A stretch of DNA of 64,000 nt, taken from JAHEJJ01 sp965212205. GTDB taxonomy: Bacteria > Bacteroidota > Bacteroidia > Flavobacteriales > Flavobacteriaceae. Of this stretch, positions 17,578-26,446 are shown piece after piece (the first letter of the stretch is position 1; every line of letters starts with the position of its first letter). A program made the position numbers and the translations under genes. The notes under the pieces are model-generated. The model did no database searches. It saw nothing but the letters and a program-made list of their open reading frames with translations, and was not told where the DNA came from. The stretch is from assembly GCA_965212205.1 (NCBI GenBank), contig CBDBUX010000019.1, positions 124,001 to 188,000 on the forward strand, given 5' to 3'.

Positions 17578-18774
17578 ATGGGGATGCCTAAAAAGACAAT
17601 TCGTTTACTTTCGTTAATTCATCGCGGGAAAAAAAGGATCGGGTTTGAAGATGACCTGCATAGCACAGTTATTGCCGATCTCCGCTCCTATCCGGGCATC
17701 AAATGGAGCAAGACCAAACGGGGTTACTATGTGGACTACTCCAAAATGGAACTCGGAAAGCTCTTCGATCACCTTCGTGAAAAGGGGTATTATGTAGATT
17801 ATTCTTCGCTTAAAAAGGGGAATCATGGAGGGTCTAAAAAATCGGGAAGGCCAAAACGTTTAACCCTTAACCGCCATCAGCAATTAATGCATGAGCAATA
17901 TGTGCGGTATTTAAAAGGGCTTAGGCACAGTGCGAGCACAGTTCATACTTATGGTAATTTTATCGAGATCTTCCTTGATTATATAAACAACAGGCCGTTG
18001 GAGAAGATCGACAATGATACGGTACGGGAATTTACAGAACAGGTTGTGGAGGATCGCCGGTACGGGATCAGCAGCCACCGGCAGATGGTTAGTGCTCTGA
18101 AGCACTTTGCTGATCGCTTTAGCGCTGTGGGATATGATCAGCTGGAATTGAAAAGGCCGAGCAAGAGCAGCAGGCTCCCTACGGTATTGAGCCAGCAGGA
18201 AATTTTGGATCTATTACAAGTTACCGCAAACCTAAAGCACAGAACGATTTTGGCATTGATGTATTCTGCCGGTTTGCGCATCGGGGAGGTAATCCGCCTT
18301 GAATTACGGGATCTGGATATTGACCGGAGGCAGATCATCGTACGGCAGTCGAAGGGGCGGAAAGACCGGCATGTGATGATGGCGGAGAGTTTATTACCGC
18401 TGATATTGAATTATATCAATAGCTATCGGCCTGAGGAGCTGGTTTTTGCAGGTGGTAATGGTGGTCATTATAGTCCGGGCAGCATACGGGCTTTTTTAAG
18501 GCGATCGTGTAAGCTGGCGGGTTTTCTCAAACGGGTAACGCCGCATACCTTAAGACATTCCTTTGCCACCCATATGATTGAAAACGGGGTTAATCTACGG
18601 CATGTTCAGGATTTATTAGGCCACCGAAAACCCGAAACTACAATGATCTATACCCACGTGGCCAAAAAAGACCTGTTGCGTATCCGCAGTCCATTAGACG
18701 AAGCTGTAACCCGCCAACTCTCCTCGGACGAAAAACCACTCCAGCTTCCCTTTTCCCAAAACTTTAAAGGATAA
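17578..18774 (+). CDS. tyrosine recombinase, candidate cassette integrase
   Basis: About 398 aa from MGMPKK (17578); the earlier in-frame ATG at 17545 lies inside the inverted repeat. An N-terminal extension of about 80 residues (IKWSKTKRGYYVDY type) is common in Bacteroidota integrases. Core-binding domain about codons 95-200. Catalytic set visible: Arg in GLRIGE (codon 18277), Lys in SKGRKDR (18352), HTLRH (18544), His in LLGHRK (18622) and Tyr in MIYTHV (18649). The 20-aa extra segment of IntI integrases before HTLRH is absent: ESLLPLILNYINSYRPEELVF runs straight on in XerC/D fashion. Transcribed towards the array. Confidence 0.9.
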   Translation: MGMPKKTIRLLSLIHRGKKRIGFEDDLHSTVIADLRSYPGIKWSKTKRGYYVDYSKMELGKLFDHLREKGYYVDYSSLKKGNHGGSKKSGRPKRLTLNRHQQLMHEQYVRYLKGLRHSASTVHTYGNFIEIFLDYINNRPLEKIDNDTVREFTEQVVEDRRYGISSHRQMVSALKHFADRFSAVGYDQLELKRPSKSSRLPTVLSQQEILDLLQVTANLKHRTILALMYSAGLRIGEVIRLELRDLDIDRRQIIVRQSKGRKDRHVMMAESLLPLILNYINSYRPEELVFAGGNGGHYSPGSIRAFLRRSCKLAGFLKRVTPHTLRHSFATHMIENGVNLRHVQDLLGHRKPETTMIYTHVAKKDLLRIRSPLDEAVTRQLSSDEKPLQLPFSQNFKG

Positions 18775-18787
18775 TAAGTTATTTTAG

Positions 18788-18812
18788 TAGGCATATAACG
18801 AGTTGGCGGTAA
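18788..18812 (+). other. attI-like site
   Basis: GCATATAACGA-GTTGGCGGTA. Its GTT core (18802-18804) lies 28 bp after the recombinase stop. The ten bases GTTGGCGGTA are the exact complement of TACCGCCAAC (19436-19445), the left core of the first attC-like site, as expected for an insertion platform whose cassette carries the 3' part of the core. Only a right-half-like sequence is present, without the paired left half seen elsewhere. Confidence 0.65.
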
Positions 18813-19435
18813 TTTGAGAAATGAATAAAACCATATTGATTACAATCGCAATAATGAAATTTTCGCTTTTAAGGCTATTGCCGTTGGTATTTCTGAATCT
18901 CTAAGTTCGGCCAGTAAATACCATAGGGATGCATACGGAACGGATAAAAACGGAATTGGACAATTGACAGTTATAAAATTCAGGAAAATGAATGTATAGG
19001 TGCTGGACCAATTACAGTAAATTCGACGAAAAAGCAAAGTCGAAGATTATGTTTCAATGCTGAAATAAATTTTCAAAAAAGAAAGCTAATACGATTTAAC
19101 CTTTGCTCTGAAACAATTTCTGAATTAAGACCGCAAATAATGAAAATGAATCTATCTGATATTTTAATCCAAATTCAATCAGATCATAATGAATCCTATC
19201 TAATAAACAAAGGAAAAAATTTATAAATGACTGGAATAAAAAACGTGTGACAGGATATTCGGCAACCGTTTGATTCAGCATTTTCTAGTAACCCTGCTTA
19301 TCACTGTTCTTTTATCGATTGACAGTTTTTTCAAATAACACTCGAAAAGAATGGTCGTGATAACAAGATATTGGACAGTCTGAATTGGCGAATACCAGAT
19401 AGGAAAAAAGAGCAAATTTTGGTATGGGTTTAGGC
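18813..19435 (+). pseudogene. decayed first cassette, no intact gene
   Basis: No open frame longer than about 60 codons. Pieces of a possible former protein appear in shifting frames on the plus strand: a 28-codon start at 18821, then YGTDKNGIGQLTVIKFRKMN near 18941, interrupted by stops. No family recognised. The segment is bounded by the attI-like core and the first site, so it is the first cassette and probably the oldest or a non-coding one. Confidence 0.5.
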
Positions 19436-19565
19436 TACCGCCAACAACGGCTATAATTCAGCTTTACCTCCGACACTCTCCGAAAGTTCTTACTTTTAAT
19501 CGGCCCAATTTCTTGCTTGAAATTACTCTCGTAATTTACAAGCCGAAATCATATAAGGTAATTTT
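19436..19565 (+). repeat. attC-like site 1
   Basis: Left half TACCGCCAACAACGGCTATA; its core is the exact complement of the attI-like GTTGGCGGTA. The right half is damaged: GAAATCATA is followed by AAGGTAATTTTG, where intact sister sites read GTTACCTGTAATTTTG. Confidence 0.75.
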
Positions 19566-19774
19566 GAAATTGTCAATTGGAAATATCCAAATCTGACATT
19601 TAAGTTAAAAGCAAAGTCAAACAGACACTTTACAACTCACCTTTTAACAGTCATTAATGGGATTGTGGCCATCTGGAGAAATAAGAAATCTAATCAGGGT
19701 TTAAATAAATGTTTTATCCAATTTTTAAATTTGACCTCAATCGGGATGGACATCTAAGCAATATCACCGACAGA

Positions 19775-20209
19775 ATGAATCCTTTTGGTCGAATCATTTA
19801 TATTCTTTAAATCTGTGTATTGTTATCCATTCCTTGGCTCCATTGGGTTATTGGAGATTTTGAAATATCGAATCACTGGTTTCAAATCATTGGCTGGGTC
19901 ATCTTCCTTGGAATTTTCCTTATAGTAGGTTTTAAAGTCTATCGGATGGAAAAGAATATCCAACTAAAACAGATTTATGAAATATTGGATATTGAAACGG
20001 ATAAAAAAATTGAAAAAGAATGGAGTTGGTTTAAAATTTTGACTAGATTGATAATGTATCCATTAAGTTTTATTTTAATTATTGTCAATATAATGTTCAT
20101 CATTCCTAGAGGACAATATATCCTTACAATTATCAGTTTAGGACTTGTTGGCGACACAATATCTTTATGCGGACTTAAAAATACTAACTCGAAAAAAAAC
20201 TACAGGTAA
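19775..20209 (+). pseudogene. membrane protein, copy 1 of duplicated cassette
   Basis: Ancestral frame begins ATG at 19775 (MNPFGRIIYIL) but a 3-base insertion relative to copy 2 at 21170 makes an in-frame TAA; the frame then runs open from about 19812 to 20209. A TTG at 19820 could restart it to give 129 aa. Four hydrophobic segments, one around IPWLHWVIGDFE and two near the C terminus. The last codons overlap site 2. No known family. Confidence 0.6.
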
Positions 20210-20350
20210 CAACGGCTATAACTAAGCCTGACCAGTTGTGCGTCATATTCAATAATCAAAGAAGATAATACTGTTTTCTAATACATTTAATAACCAGTAA
20301 CCAATAATAAATAATTCCGGCCCAGGGCCAAGTCATAGGATGTTGGTGGA
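20199..20350 (+). repeat. attC-like site 2
   Basis: Left half CTACAGGTAACAACGGCTATAA. The right half (near GGCCAAGTCATAGGATGTTGG, 20326-20346) has lost bases compared with GCCAAGTCATAGCC in site 4, which is otherwise nearly the same sequence. Confidence 0.65.
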
Positions 20351-20356
20351 GGCACT

Positions 20357-20808
20357 GTGGTTAAGGGAAATTGGGAACGAATTTCAGACAACAGTTTAAA
20401 ACTGAACACTTTTGATCAACCAAAAAATCCAAGTACGACTTATATCGGAAAAATAGATCCTAGAAAATCTAACATTCAAATTAAAATAGCTGACCTTGAG
20501 TCACCATTGGCCGATGCATTTATAGAAATTAATAATGAAGGAAAGGCAGCTGATGAAAATGGCATTGCGGAGTTTGAAGCACAAGAGATTAATACAATCA
20601 CATATCAATGATTTAGGACAGAAAGAGACTATCGAAATCAATACATCCGAACTATAACCAAATAGAAATAACGGTAAGAGATTTGGACTTAAATGCAGTT
20701 CCGAGATTTCTAACGGACCATATAATGATAATTAATAAAAGAAAATTGTTTTTTAATGATGTCTATTTCCTCAAAAAGACCAATTTGAAAAATAAACAAT
20801 GGTTTTAA
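20357..20808 (+). pseudogene. frameshifted gene with carboxypeptidase-regulatory-like repeat
   Basis: An 84-codon frame (20357-20611) with IKIADLESPLADAFIEINNEG resembles the carboxypeptidase-D regulatory-like beta sandwich of Bacteroidota envelope proteins. The sense continues in other frames as NDLGQKETIEINTSE and then YNQIEITVRDLDLN to a stop at 20806-20808, so at least two frameshifts are present. Originally about 150 aa. Confidence 0.5.
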
Positions 20809-20814
20809 AAACGA

Positions 20815-20950
20815 ACGCACAACAACGTATATAGCCCATGCCTTTTTATACACGAAAATTTAGATACCTTTATTTTATCAAAATTTCGTGTAACTGACTC
20901 GGGCCGAAAAACGGCACTGGCTATATACGGAACCGTTACCTGTAATTTTG
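20815..20950 (+). repeat. attC-like site 3
   Basis: Left CGCACAACAACGTATATAGCC, right GGCTATATACGGAACCGTTACC: ten-base perfect L pairing (GTATATAGCC/GGCTATATAC). An inner stem ACGAAAATTT/AAATTTCGT encloses a GATACCTTTATT loop; sites 11, 42 and 44 have the same inner type. Confidence 0.85.
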
Positions 20951-21169
20951 AAATTGTCAATTGGAATTAATCCAAATCTGACATAGTTAAGTTAATCGAA
21001 GCAAAGCAAACAGACAGCTTTACAACTCTTTTAACAGTCATTAAGTGGGATTGTCGGCCATCTGGGGAAATCGTGAAATCAGGGTTTGGCGACAAAGCGG
21101 TTGGAATAAGGTGTTTTTCCAATTTTTAAATTTGACCTCAATCGGGATGGACATCCAATAAATATCAGA

Positions 21170-21560
21170 ATGAATCCTTTTGGTCGAATCATTTATATTC
21201 TTTTCTGTGTATTGTTATCCATTCCTTGGCTCCATTGGGTTATTGGAGATTTTGAAATATCGAATCACTGGTTTCAAATCATTGGCTGGGTCATCTTCCT
21301 TGCGAATTTTCCTTATGTAGGTTTTAAAGTCTATCGGATGGAAAAGAATATCCAACTAAAACAGATTTATGAAATATTGGATATTGACAACGGATATAAT
21401 TGAAAAAGAATGGAGTGGCTAAAATTTTGACAGATTGATAATGTATCCATTAAGTTTTATTTTAATTATTGTCAATATAATGTTCATCATTCCTAAAGGA
21501 CAATATATCCTTACAAATCAGTTTAACTTGTTGGCGTATATCTTTATGCGGACTTAAAAA
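21170..21560 (+). pseudogene. membrane protein, copy 2 of duplicated cassette
   Basis: Same gene as 19775-20209. The start MNPFGRIIYILFCVLLS is intact here, but small indels (near 21305, 21390 and after) shift the frame, so the reading frame stops after 77 codons and the C-terminal half lies in other frames. Upstream non-coding DNA is also shared (20948-21170 with 19560-19775). Confidence 0.65.
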
Positions 21561-21577
21561 TATAACTCGAAAAAAAA

Positions 21578-21713
21578 CTACAGGTAACAACGCGCTATAA
21601 CTAAGCTCTGCTTGGTTATTAATAAGAAGAGTTTTTCCTACATTTAATAATCAGTAACCAATAATAAATAATTCCGGCCCAGGGCCAAGTCATAGCCTGG
21701 ACCGTTAGCACCA
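21578..21713 (+). repeat. attC-like site 4
   Basis: Left CTACAGGTAACAACGCGCTATAA, right GCCAAGTCATAGCCTGGACCGTTAGCACCA. GTTAGCACCA is the exact complement of TGGTGCTAAC, which opens site 5. Near-duplicate of site 2 but with an intact right half. Confidence 0.88.
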
Positions 21714-21715
21714 AT

Positions 21716-22156
21716 ATGAAAAGATTTCTTTCATTATTGATGATCTTAACTTCTCTTATACTTTTCTCACAGGAAAAGGACTGGGATGAATCGCTTATGG
21801 TCTCGGATACAATTCCTTCAGAAGAATTTAATCTGTTTCTCGAAAACTTCTCCTTGATCGAGGAATTTCAAATATCAAGAATCAAATTTCCTCTTTTGGA
21901 GTGTCAATATACAGGCCAATATGCTATGCCATGTGATAAAATAAGTGAGGCGGCCTGGAGTCACTTAGTGTTAATTGATACACTTCACGCTCCTTCAACG
22001 ATTACTAATATTTATGACAATTTTGGTCTGCAAATGAGAAACTCTGGTGAAAGGGTACTAGCTTTTGAAGCAACAGAAACAAATGTTTGTAATTATTACT
22101 TTTTCGAAGCAATTGAAGAGAAATGGTATTTAGTACGAATTGAAAGATGTTTGTAA
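21716..22156 (+). CDS. secreted protein of unknown function
   Basis: 146 aa with a signal peptide (MKRFLSLLMILTSLILFSQE). The mature part is acidic and contains four cysteines (ECQYT..PCDK..NVCNY..ERCL), which could form two disulfides outside the cytoplasm. No family recognised. The start codon lies 15 bp after the GTT of site 4, so no leader separates it from the recombination site. Confidence 0.7.
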   Translation: MKRFLSLLMILTSLILFSQEKDWDESLMVSDTIPSEEFNLFLENFSLIEEFQISRIKFPLLECQYTGQYAMPCDKISEAAWSHLVLIDTLHAPSTITNIYDNFGLQMRNSGERVLAFEATETNVCNYYFFEAIEEKWYLVRIERCL

Positions 22157-22167
22157 AAATAAATACT

Positions 22168-22302
22168 GGTGCTAACAACGGCTATAATTCATCCCTTACA
22201 TTCAGGGCCAAATAATAAATTTCCTACATTAGACCTATAAAAATAAAAACGGCTTGATTTCACCCCTCACGGGCCGAAATCATAGCCGAGACCGTTGTGA
22301 GC
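22168..22302 (+). repeat. attC-like site 5
   Basis: Left TGGTGCTAACAACGGCTATAATTCA, right GAAATCATAGCCGAGACCGTTGTGAGC. A textbook member: GGCTAT/ATAGCC L pairing, 3-base left spacer against 6-base right spacer. GTTGTGAGC pairs with GCTCACAAC of site 6 across the next gene. Confidence 0.9.
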
Positions 22303-22343
22303 AATATAAAATTAAAACCTTGTCAAATATTAAAATCAGATAA

Positions 22344-23516
22344 ATGAAAATCCAAAAAACTGTACTTATAGCCTCTTTCATATTGTCTTTAGCGGCTTGT
22401 ACACAAAAAGAAAACAAAACATCTGAAAGCACCTCTAAAATCAATACTGCGAATACAGAGAATATTCTTCCCTCTAAAGTTGTAAAAAGTGCAATAGAAT
22501 ATCAGAAGAATGGCGGCAAAGCAATTTTTGAAGAGGGTGATTTGATCACCATAACAGATGAGAATTATGCCCATGCCGAGACTGCTAAAAACTATCGAAA
22601 TTGGATGGAAAAAGGCGCTAATGAGGGAATTACACATTTGAGAATCAAAGCACCAAGGGGAAAAGCGGCACCCACAGTGCAGATGAATCATGACTGCCTA
22701 TACTCTGTTGCAATTACACGAGTTATTGATGGGAAAATTTCTTTTGAGATTCCAGATAACGTAGAAGTTTACACCTCCGTTCAAGTGGTAGACCAATATG
22801 GTCATGGACAACATTATATAGTAACAAAAGGCAAGCATACTGTTGATATTGATCAGACTGATGGCACAACACATGCTTTTCTAATTTTTAGAAGTGGTTT
22901 AGAGAAAGGACTTGAAACTGCCCGAGCCAATCAGGATAAATTAACAACATGGGGGTTAGCTTCAGGAGATTTTAAAGTTCCCAATTATGATTTCGAAGCA
23001 GTAGACGCTATGACAACTGAATTAAGAAATGAAGTTCAAGGGAAAGCCTTCTATTACACCTTCCCACGAAATGAAAAGGAAGTAACAGACCGTCATCAGT
23101 GGAACTTGGAATGTGCATTAGGATGGGGTGGTGCATCGCCAATAGCAAATGAATCTAATCTGTACAGTAACTCTATAGTTTATGATGGGTCTAAGAGTTA
23201 CTCAACAACTTTCATGAATCCTGAATCAGTCTATTTCACATCCATCACAGTATATGATCCACAACGCTACTTATTTGAAGACGAGGATATTGAAAATATT
23301 AATAGTAACACATGGGAAGTAAATCCTGACAATACTGTTACTATTTCATTTAATGGTGGCGACAAAGCTAAAAATAACATCAATACTAAAGGTCAGGATT
23401 TCACCTTTACCATGCGTTATTACGGAGTTACAGAACAAGTAATTCGTGCCAACAATAGGGATGCTGTACCTAACCGATTGAATCCTGTTTTTATGATGAA
23501 AGAAGTGAAAAATTAA
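22344..23516 (+). CDS. DUF1254/DUF1214 domain lipoprotein
   Basis: 390 aa. Lipoprotein signal ending SLAACTQ (Cys 19). Residues about 90-170 resemble DUF1254 (NHDCLYSVAITRV, TSVQVVDQYGHGQHYIV); residues 250-380 resemble DUF1214 (ALGWGGASPIANESNLY, SITVYDPQRYLFEDE, FTMRYYGVTEQV). Such proteins are common in marine bacteria; the biochemical role is unknown. Single gene of its cassette, in the same direction as the recombinase. Confidence 0.8.
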   Translation: MKIQKTVLIASFILSLAACTQKENKTSESTSKINTANTENILPSKVVKSAIEYQKNGGKAIFEEGDLITITDENYAHAETAKNYRNWMEKGANEGITHLRIKAPRGKAAPTVQMNHDCLYSVAITRVIDGKISFEIPDNVEVYTSVQVVDQYGHGQHYIVTKGKHTVDIDQTDGTTHAFLIFRSGLEKGLETARANQDKLTTWGLASGDFKVPNYDFEAVDAMTTELRNEVQGKAFYYTFPRNEKEVTDRHQWNLECALGWGGASPIANESNLYSNSIVYDGSKSYSTTFMNPESVYFTSITVYDPQRYLFEDEDIENINSNTWEVNPDNTVTISFNGGDKAKNNINTKGQDFTFTMRYYGVTEQVIRANNRDAVPNRLNPVFMMKEVKN

Positions 23517-23520
23517 AACT

Positions 23521-23586
23521 GCTCACAACAACGGCTATAGTGCATGCCCTGTGGGACACGCACCACAGCCAAACCGTTGGCAAACA
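23521..23586 (+). repeat. attC-like site 6
   Basis: Short 65-bp form: GCTCACAACAACGGCTATAG, small hairpin with CCCTGTGGG, then CACAGCCAAACCGTTGGCAAA. GTTGGCAAA pairs exactly with TTTGCCAAC of site 7. Confidence 0.88.
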
Positions 23587-23604
23587 TTAAATCAATAGAC
23601 AGAC

Positions 23605-24801
23605 ATGAAAAAACTACTTTTCTCAATTTTTATCATTTCAACACTGGTTGGATGTAAGACAGAAAAAAAAGAAATTGAAAAAGAAAAGGAGCCATCTCAA
23701 CTGAATACTTATTTTCAAAATAGCACCCTGCCCGCTGCAATCATGGGTGGCGTCACCACTGATGGAATAATGGAATGGAGTGCTTTTGGCTCATCGGTTT
23801 GGGATGGAACGGACACTATCAGTGAAAACAATATTTTCAGGATATTTTCTATGACAAAGGCCATTGCCTCTGTTGCCGCCTTACAACTTGTTGAGCAAGG
23901 TCTCCTTGGTTTGGATGATTCGTTAAACGAATTAATGCCTGAAATGACATCAATTCCAATCATGACTGAAGATGGAGACCTTTATAATAGTGAAGCATCG
24001 ATCACGCTCAGACATCTATTAACCCACACTTCGGGATTTGGATATGAATTTACTTCTGCAAGGCTTGCTAATTTTAAACCTAAAAGTTGGGAATATGAAG
24101 ATAAACCAAGGCTATTTGAACCCGGAACACGATGGCATTATGGCACCAGCACAGACTGGGTAGGAAAGATCATCGAAAAAGTGAGTGGACAAGATCTCGA
24201 GACCTACTTTCGAGAGCATATTACTGGTCCATTAAACATGGACAATACCTGGTTTAATGTACCCGATAGTTTAACATCAAAAATAGTGTCCTGGGGGACA
24301 CGTGATTCAACAGGATTTAAAGAAAACCCGCGTATCCCACTACAGCCTGTGACTTCCTACAGTGCGGGTGGTGGATTGTTCTCGTCGCCGAGTGATTATC
24401 TTACATTTCTTGAATGTTTATTAAATGATGGGAAATTTGGCAATGGACAAATATTGAAACCTGAGTCGGTAGAAATGATGTTTAAAAATCAACTTCCTTC
24501 CAATATGAGTATCGATCACAATCTTCCAGATGAGGGATTACCGGTTACTGTTGGTCAGTTTCCCGATGAATCTGACACATATGGATTGGCATGGGCTATT
24601 GAAAATAGTGGGGACGAAATAGTAAGAGCAAAAGGATCTGCTTATTGGGCTGGAATTGCTAATTCCTATTATACCATTGATAAGAAAAACGGAATTGCTA
24701 TAGTATACTTTACTCAATTCCTGCCATTTAATGATAAAGAGTCTTATGATTTCTATCGTCTTTTTGAAAAAGAAGTTTATTCAAAAATTGAAACCAATTA
24801 A
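23605..24801 (+). CDS. serine hydrolase, class C beta-lactamase-like (lipoprotein)
   Basis: 398 aa. Lipobox LVGC (Cys 17). Catalytic S82-M-T-K85, tyrosine of the second motif probably Y179 in WHYGTS, HTSGFGYEF region and a C-terminal GSAYWAGIANSYYTID typical of beta-lactamase-related esterases and peptidases. More likely an esterase or D-aminopeptidase than a true beta-lactamase. The only gene of its cassette. Confidence 0.85.
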   Translation: MKKLLFSIFIISTLVGCKTEKKEIEKEKEPSQLNTYFQNSTLPAAIMGGVTTDGIMEWSAFGSSVWDGTDTISENNIFRIFSMTKAIASVAALQLVEQGLLGLDDSLNELMPEMTSIPIMTEDGDLYNSEASITLRHLLTHTSGFGYEFTSARLANFKPKSWEYEDKPRLFEPGTRWHYGTSTDWVGKIIEKVSGQDLETYFREHITGPLNMDNTWFNVPDSLTSKIVSWGTRDSTGFKENPRIPLQPVTSYSAGGGLFSSPSDYLTFLECLLNDGKFGNGQILKPESVEMMFKNQLPSNMSIDHNLPDEGLPVTVGQFPDESDTYGLAWAIENSGDEIVRAKGSAYWAGIANSYYTIDKKNGIAIVYFTQFLPFNDKESYDFYRLFEKEVYSKIETN

Positions 24802-24805
24802 CGAT

Positions 24806-24865
24806 TTGCCAACAATGTATATAAGCCATTAATACGGCTCATATACAAAATCGTTGTGCGGCATT
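24806..24865 (+). repeat. attC-like site 7
   Basis: Compact: TTTGCCAACAATGTATATAAGCC, 5-base loop, GGCTCATATACAAAATCGTTGTGCGGC. L pair TGTATAT/ATATACA. GTTGTGCGGC matches GCCACACAAC of site 8 at 9 of 10 positions. Confidence 0.88.
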
Positions 24866-24941
24866 AACATCAATCATAATGTTTATGCCTTTTTTTGATT
24901 GATACGAAAGAATATTAACGCTGAATAATAAAATAATAGAG

Positions 24942-25265
24942 ATGATCGCAAAAACTCCAGAACCACCATATTACGCTGTGATTTTCACTTCAATTCGGAC
25001 TGAAGGAGATAACGGCTATTCTGATATGGGCGATAAAATGTTTGAATTAGTTGAACAACAAGATGGATTTCTTGGAGTTGAAAGCGCTAGCAAAGAAATC
25101 GGAATAACTGTTTCTTATTGGAGAGATTTGAATGCTATAAAAAAATGGAGAAAAAATGCAGAGCATACAATTGCACGAGAAAAAGGACGAAAAGAATGGT
25201 ATCAAAGTTTCAAAGTAAGGATTACTAGAGTAGAAAGAGATTACGAATTTGAAAAAACAATATGA
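24942..25265 (+). CDS. antibiotic-biosynthesis-monooxygenase (ABM) fold protein
   Basis: 107 aa ferredoxin-like ABM domain: YYAVIFTSIRTE, QQDGFLGVESA, ITVSYWRDLNAIKKWR and EHTIAREKGRKEWY. Proteins of this type act on small aromatic or quinone compounds, often as cofactor-free oxygenases, but many are uncharacterised. Its stop overlaps the start of the next gene (ATGA), so the pair is translationally coupled and travels in one cassette. Confidence 0.85.
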   Translation: MIAKTPEPPYYAVIFTSIRTEGDNGYSDMGDKMFELVEQQDGFLGVESASKEIGITVSYWRDLNAIKKWRKNAEHTIAREKGRKEWYQSFKVRITRVERDYEFEKTI

Positions 25266-25606
25266 TAGCAGTAATATTTGAAGTTCTCCCGAAAGAAGAG
25301 AACAAACAAGAATACTTTGATATAGCAGCAAATCTAAAGCCAATACTTGAAAACATTGAAGGCTTTATTTCAGTAGAACGCTTTGAAAGTCTACAAACAG
25401 ATGGGAAATTTTTATCACTATCTTTTTGGGAAAGTGAGGAAGCCATAGAGAAATGGCGAAACGAAACAATGCACCGAGAAGGACAATCTAATGGTTTAGG
25501 ACATATTTTCTCAGATTATAGGATCAGAGTAGGCTCAATTATTAGAGACTATGGAATGGAAAAGAGAGAAGAAGCCCCGAAAGACAGCAACGAATATCAT
25601 AAATAA
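25262..25606 (+). CDS. ABM-fold protein, second of a coupled pair
   Basis: 114 aa, same fold as its upstream partner (MIAVIFEVLPKEENKQEYFD, ENIEGFISVERF, LSFWESEEAIEKWR, HREGQ). Overlap of 4 bp with the preceding gene suggests a heteromeric enzyme or a duplicated pair. The C-terminal residues run up to site 8. Confidence 0.85.
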   Translation: MIAVIFEVLPKEENKQEYFDIAANLKPILENIEGFISVERFESLQTDGKFLSLSFWESEEAIEKWRNETMHREGQSNGLGHIFSDYRIRVGSIIRDYGMEKREEAPKDSNEYHK

Positions 25607-25682
25607 CGCCACACAACAATGTATATAAATCATAGCACCCTACGGGATGCTACGCTTCATTTACTCAACGTTGTGCTTTATT
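25606..25682 (+). repeat. attC-like site 8
   Basis: GCCACACAACAATGTATATAA, inner hairpin TAGCA-ccctacggga-TGCTA, then TTTACTCAACGTTGTGCTTT. GTTGTGCTTT pairs exactly (10/10) with AAAGCACAAC of site 9. Confidence 0.88.
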
Positions 25683-25702
25683 ATTTGACCAACTAATACT
25701 TA

Positions 25703-26446
25703 ATGATTCAATTCTTTAGAAAAATTCGTCAAAAACTAATTTCTGAAAATAGATTCAGTAAGTATCTGATTTATGCGATAGGAGAAATTACACTTGTAGT
25801 TATTGGGATTTTAATTGCACTACAGATCAATAACTGGAATGAGAATAAAAAGATAGATGCTACTGTTGAAAACTATCTTAGTCAGCTATTAGCAGATTTA
25901 GCTGCTGATAAAAATTATTATCAACAATATATTTCTTTCCTAGAATCAAATTTACTAGGGTATGATAACTACAAGAAAATCTATTCTGAACCAGATTTAG
26001 ACATCACTAAAGCAATTACACAGATATATCAACTCGAGTTTAATCACAATCCGATAGAATTCAGGACCAGTACGATCAAAACACTTATTAGCACGGGAGA
26101 GATAAAACTAGTTCCAGCAACCTTGCGAGATAAACTAATACTGTATAATACAAGACAATCACATGTTAAATTATCAACAAATGTATATAACGAATCATCT
26201 CAAGCTATTCTTCAGAATGGTATGAGTAAAGGTGCTAATTCAGATTTGTTGATGAGACTTCAAAATCAACCAGAATTCGGCAGATATTTAGATATCGAAA
26301 GTAACTTCCCAAAAATAGTTATTGAACTAGAAGCCTACATTGCTTGGAAAGAATTCGGAGAAAAACAAACGATTGAATCATTTAAAAGTTTAATCAAAGA
26401 AGCAGACACAATTATTACCTCTATCAATGAGGAATTAATAAAATAA
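25703..26446 (+). CDS. DUF6090 family membrane-anchored protein (copy 1 of 3)
   Basis: 247 aa. Very characteristic N terminus: basic FFRKIRQKL, then YLIYAIGEITLVVIGILIAL (one transmembrane helix, residues 24-43) and QINNWNENKK. The rest is a helical, probably coiled extracytoplasmic or cytoplasmic domain. Function unknown. Two paralogues occupy other cassettes (43974 and 51927), each behind a different attC-like site. Confidence 0.85.
   Translation: MIQFFRKIRQKLISENRFSKYLIYAIGEITLVVIGILIALQINNWNENKKIDATVENYLSQLLADLAADKNYYQQYISFLESNLLGYDNYKKIYSEPDLDITKAITQIYQLEFNHNPIEFRTSTIKTLISTGEIKLVPATLRDKLILYNTRQSHVKLSTNVYNESSQAILQNGMSKGANSDLLMRLQNQPEFGRYLDIESNFPKIVIELEAYIAWKEFGEKQTIESFKSLIKEADTIITSINEELIK

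Noticed and set aside
17578..18774. The recombinase as housekeeping XerC or XerD
   Set aside because: It has an N-terminal extension of about 80 residues absent from XerC/D and lies beside the array; close Xer-type catalytic domain kept as a caveat.
23605..24801. A true antibiotic-resistance beta-lactamase
   Set aside because: The sequence fits beta-lactamase-related esterases and peptidases; SxxK alone does not show resistance. The same applies to 47275 and 61049.
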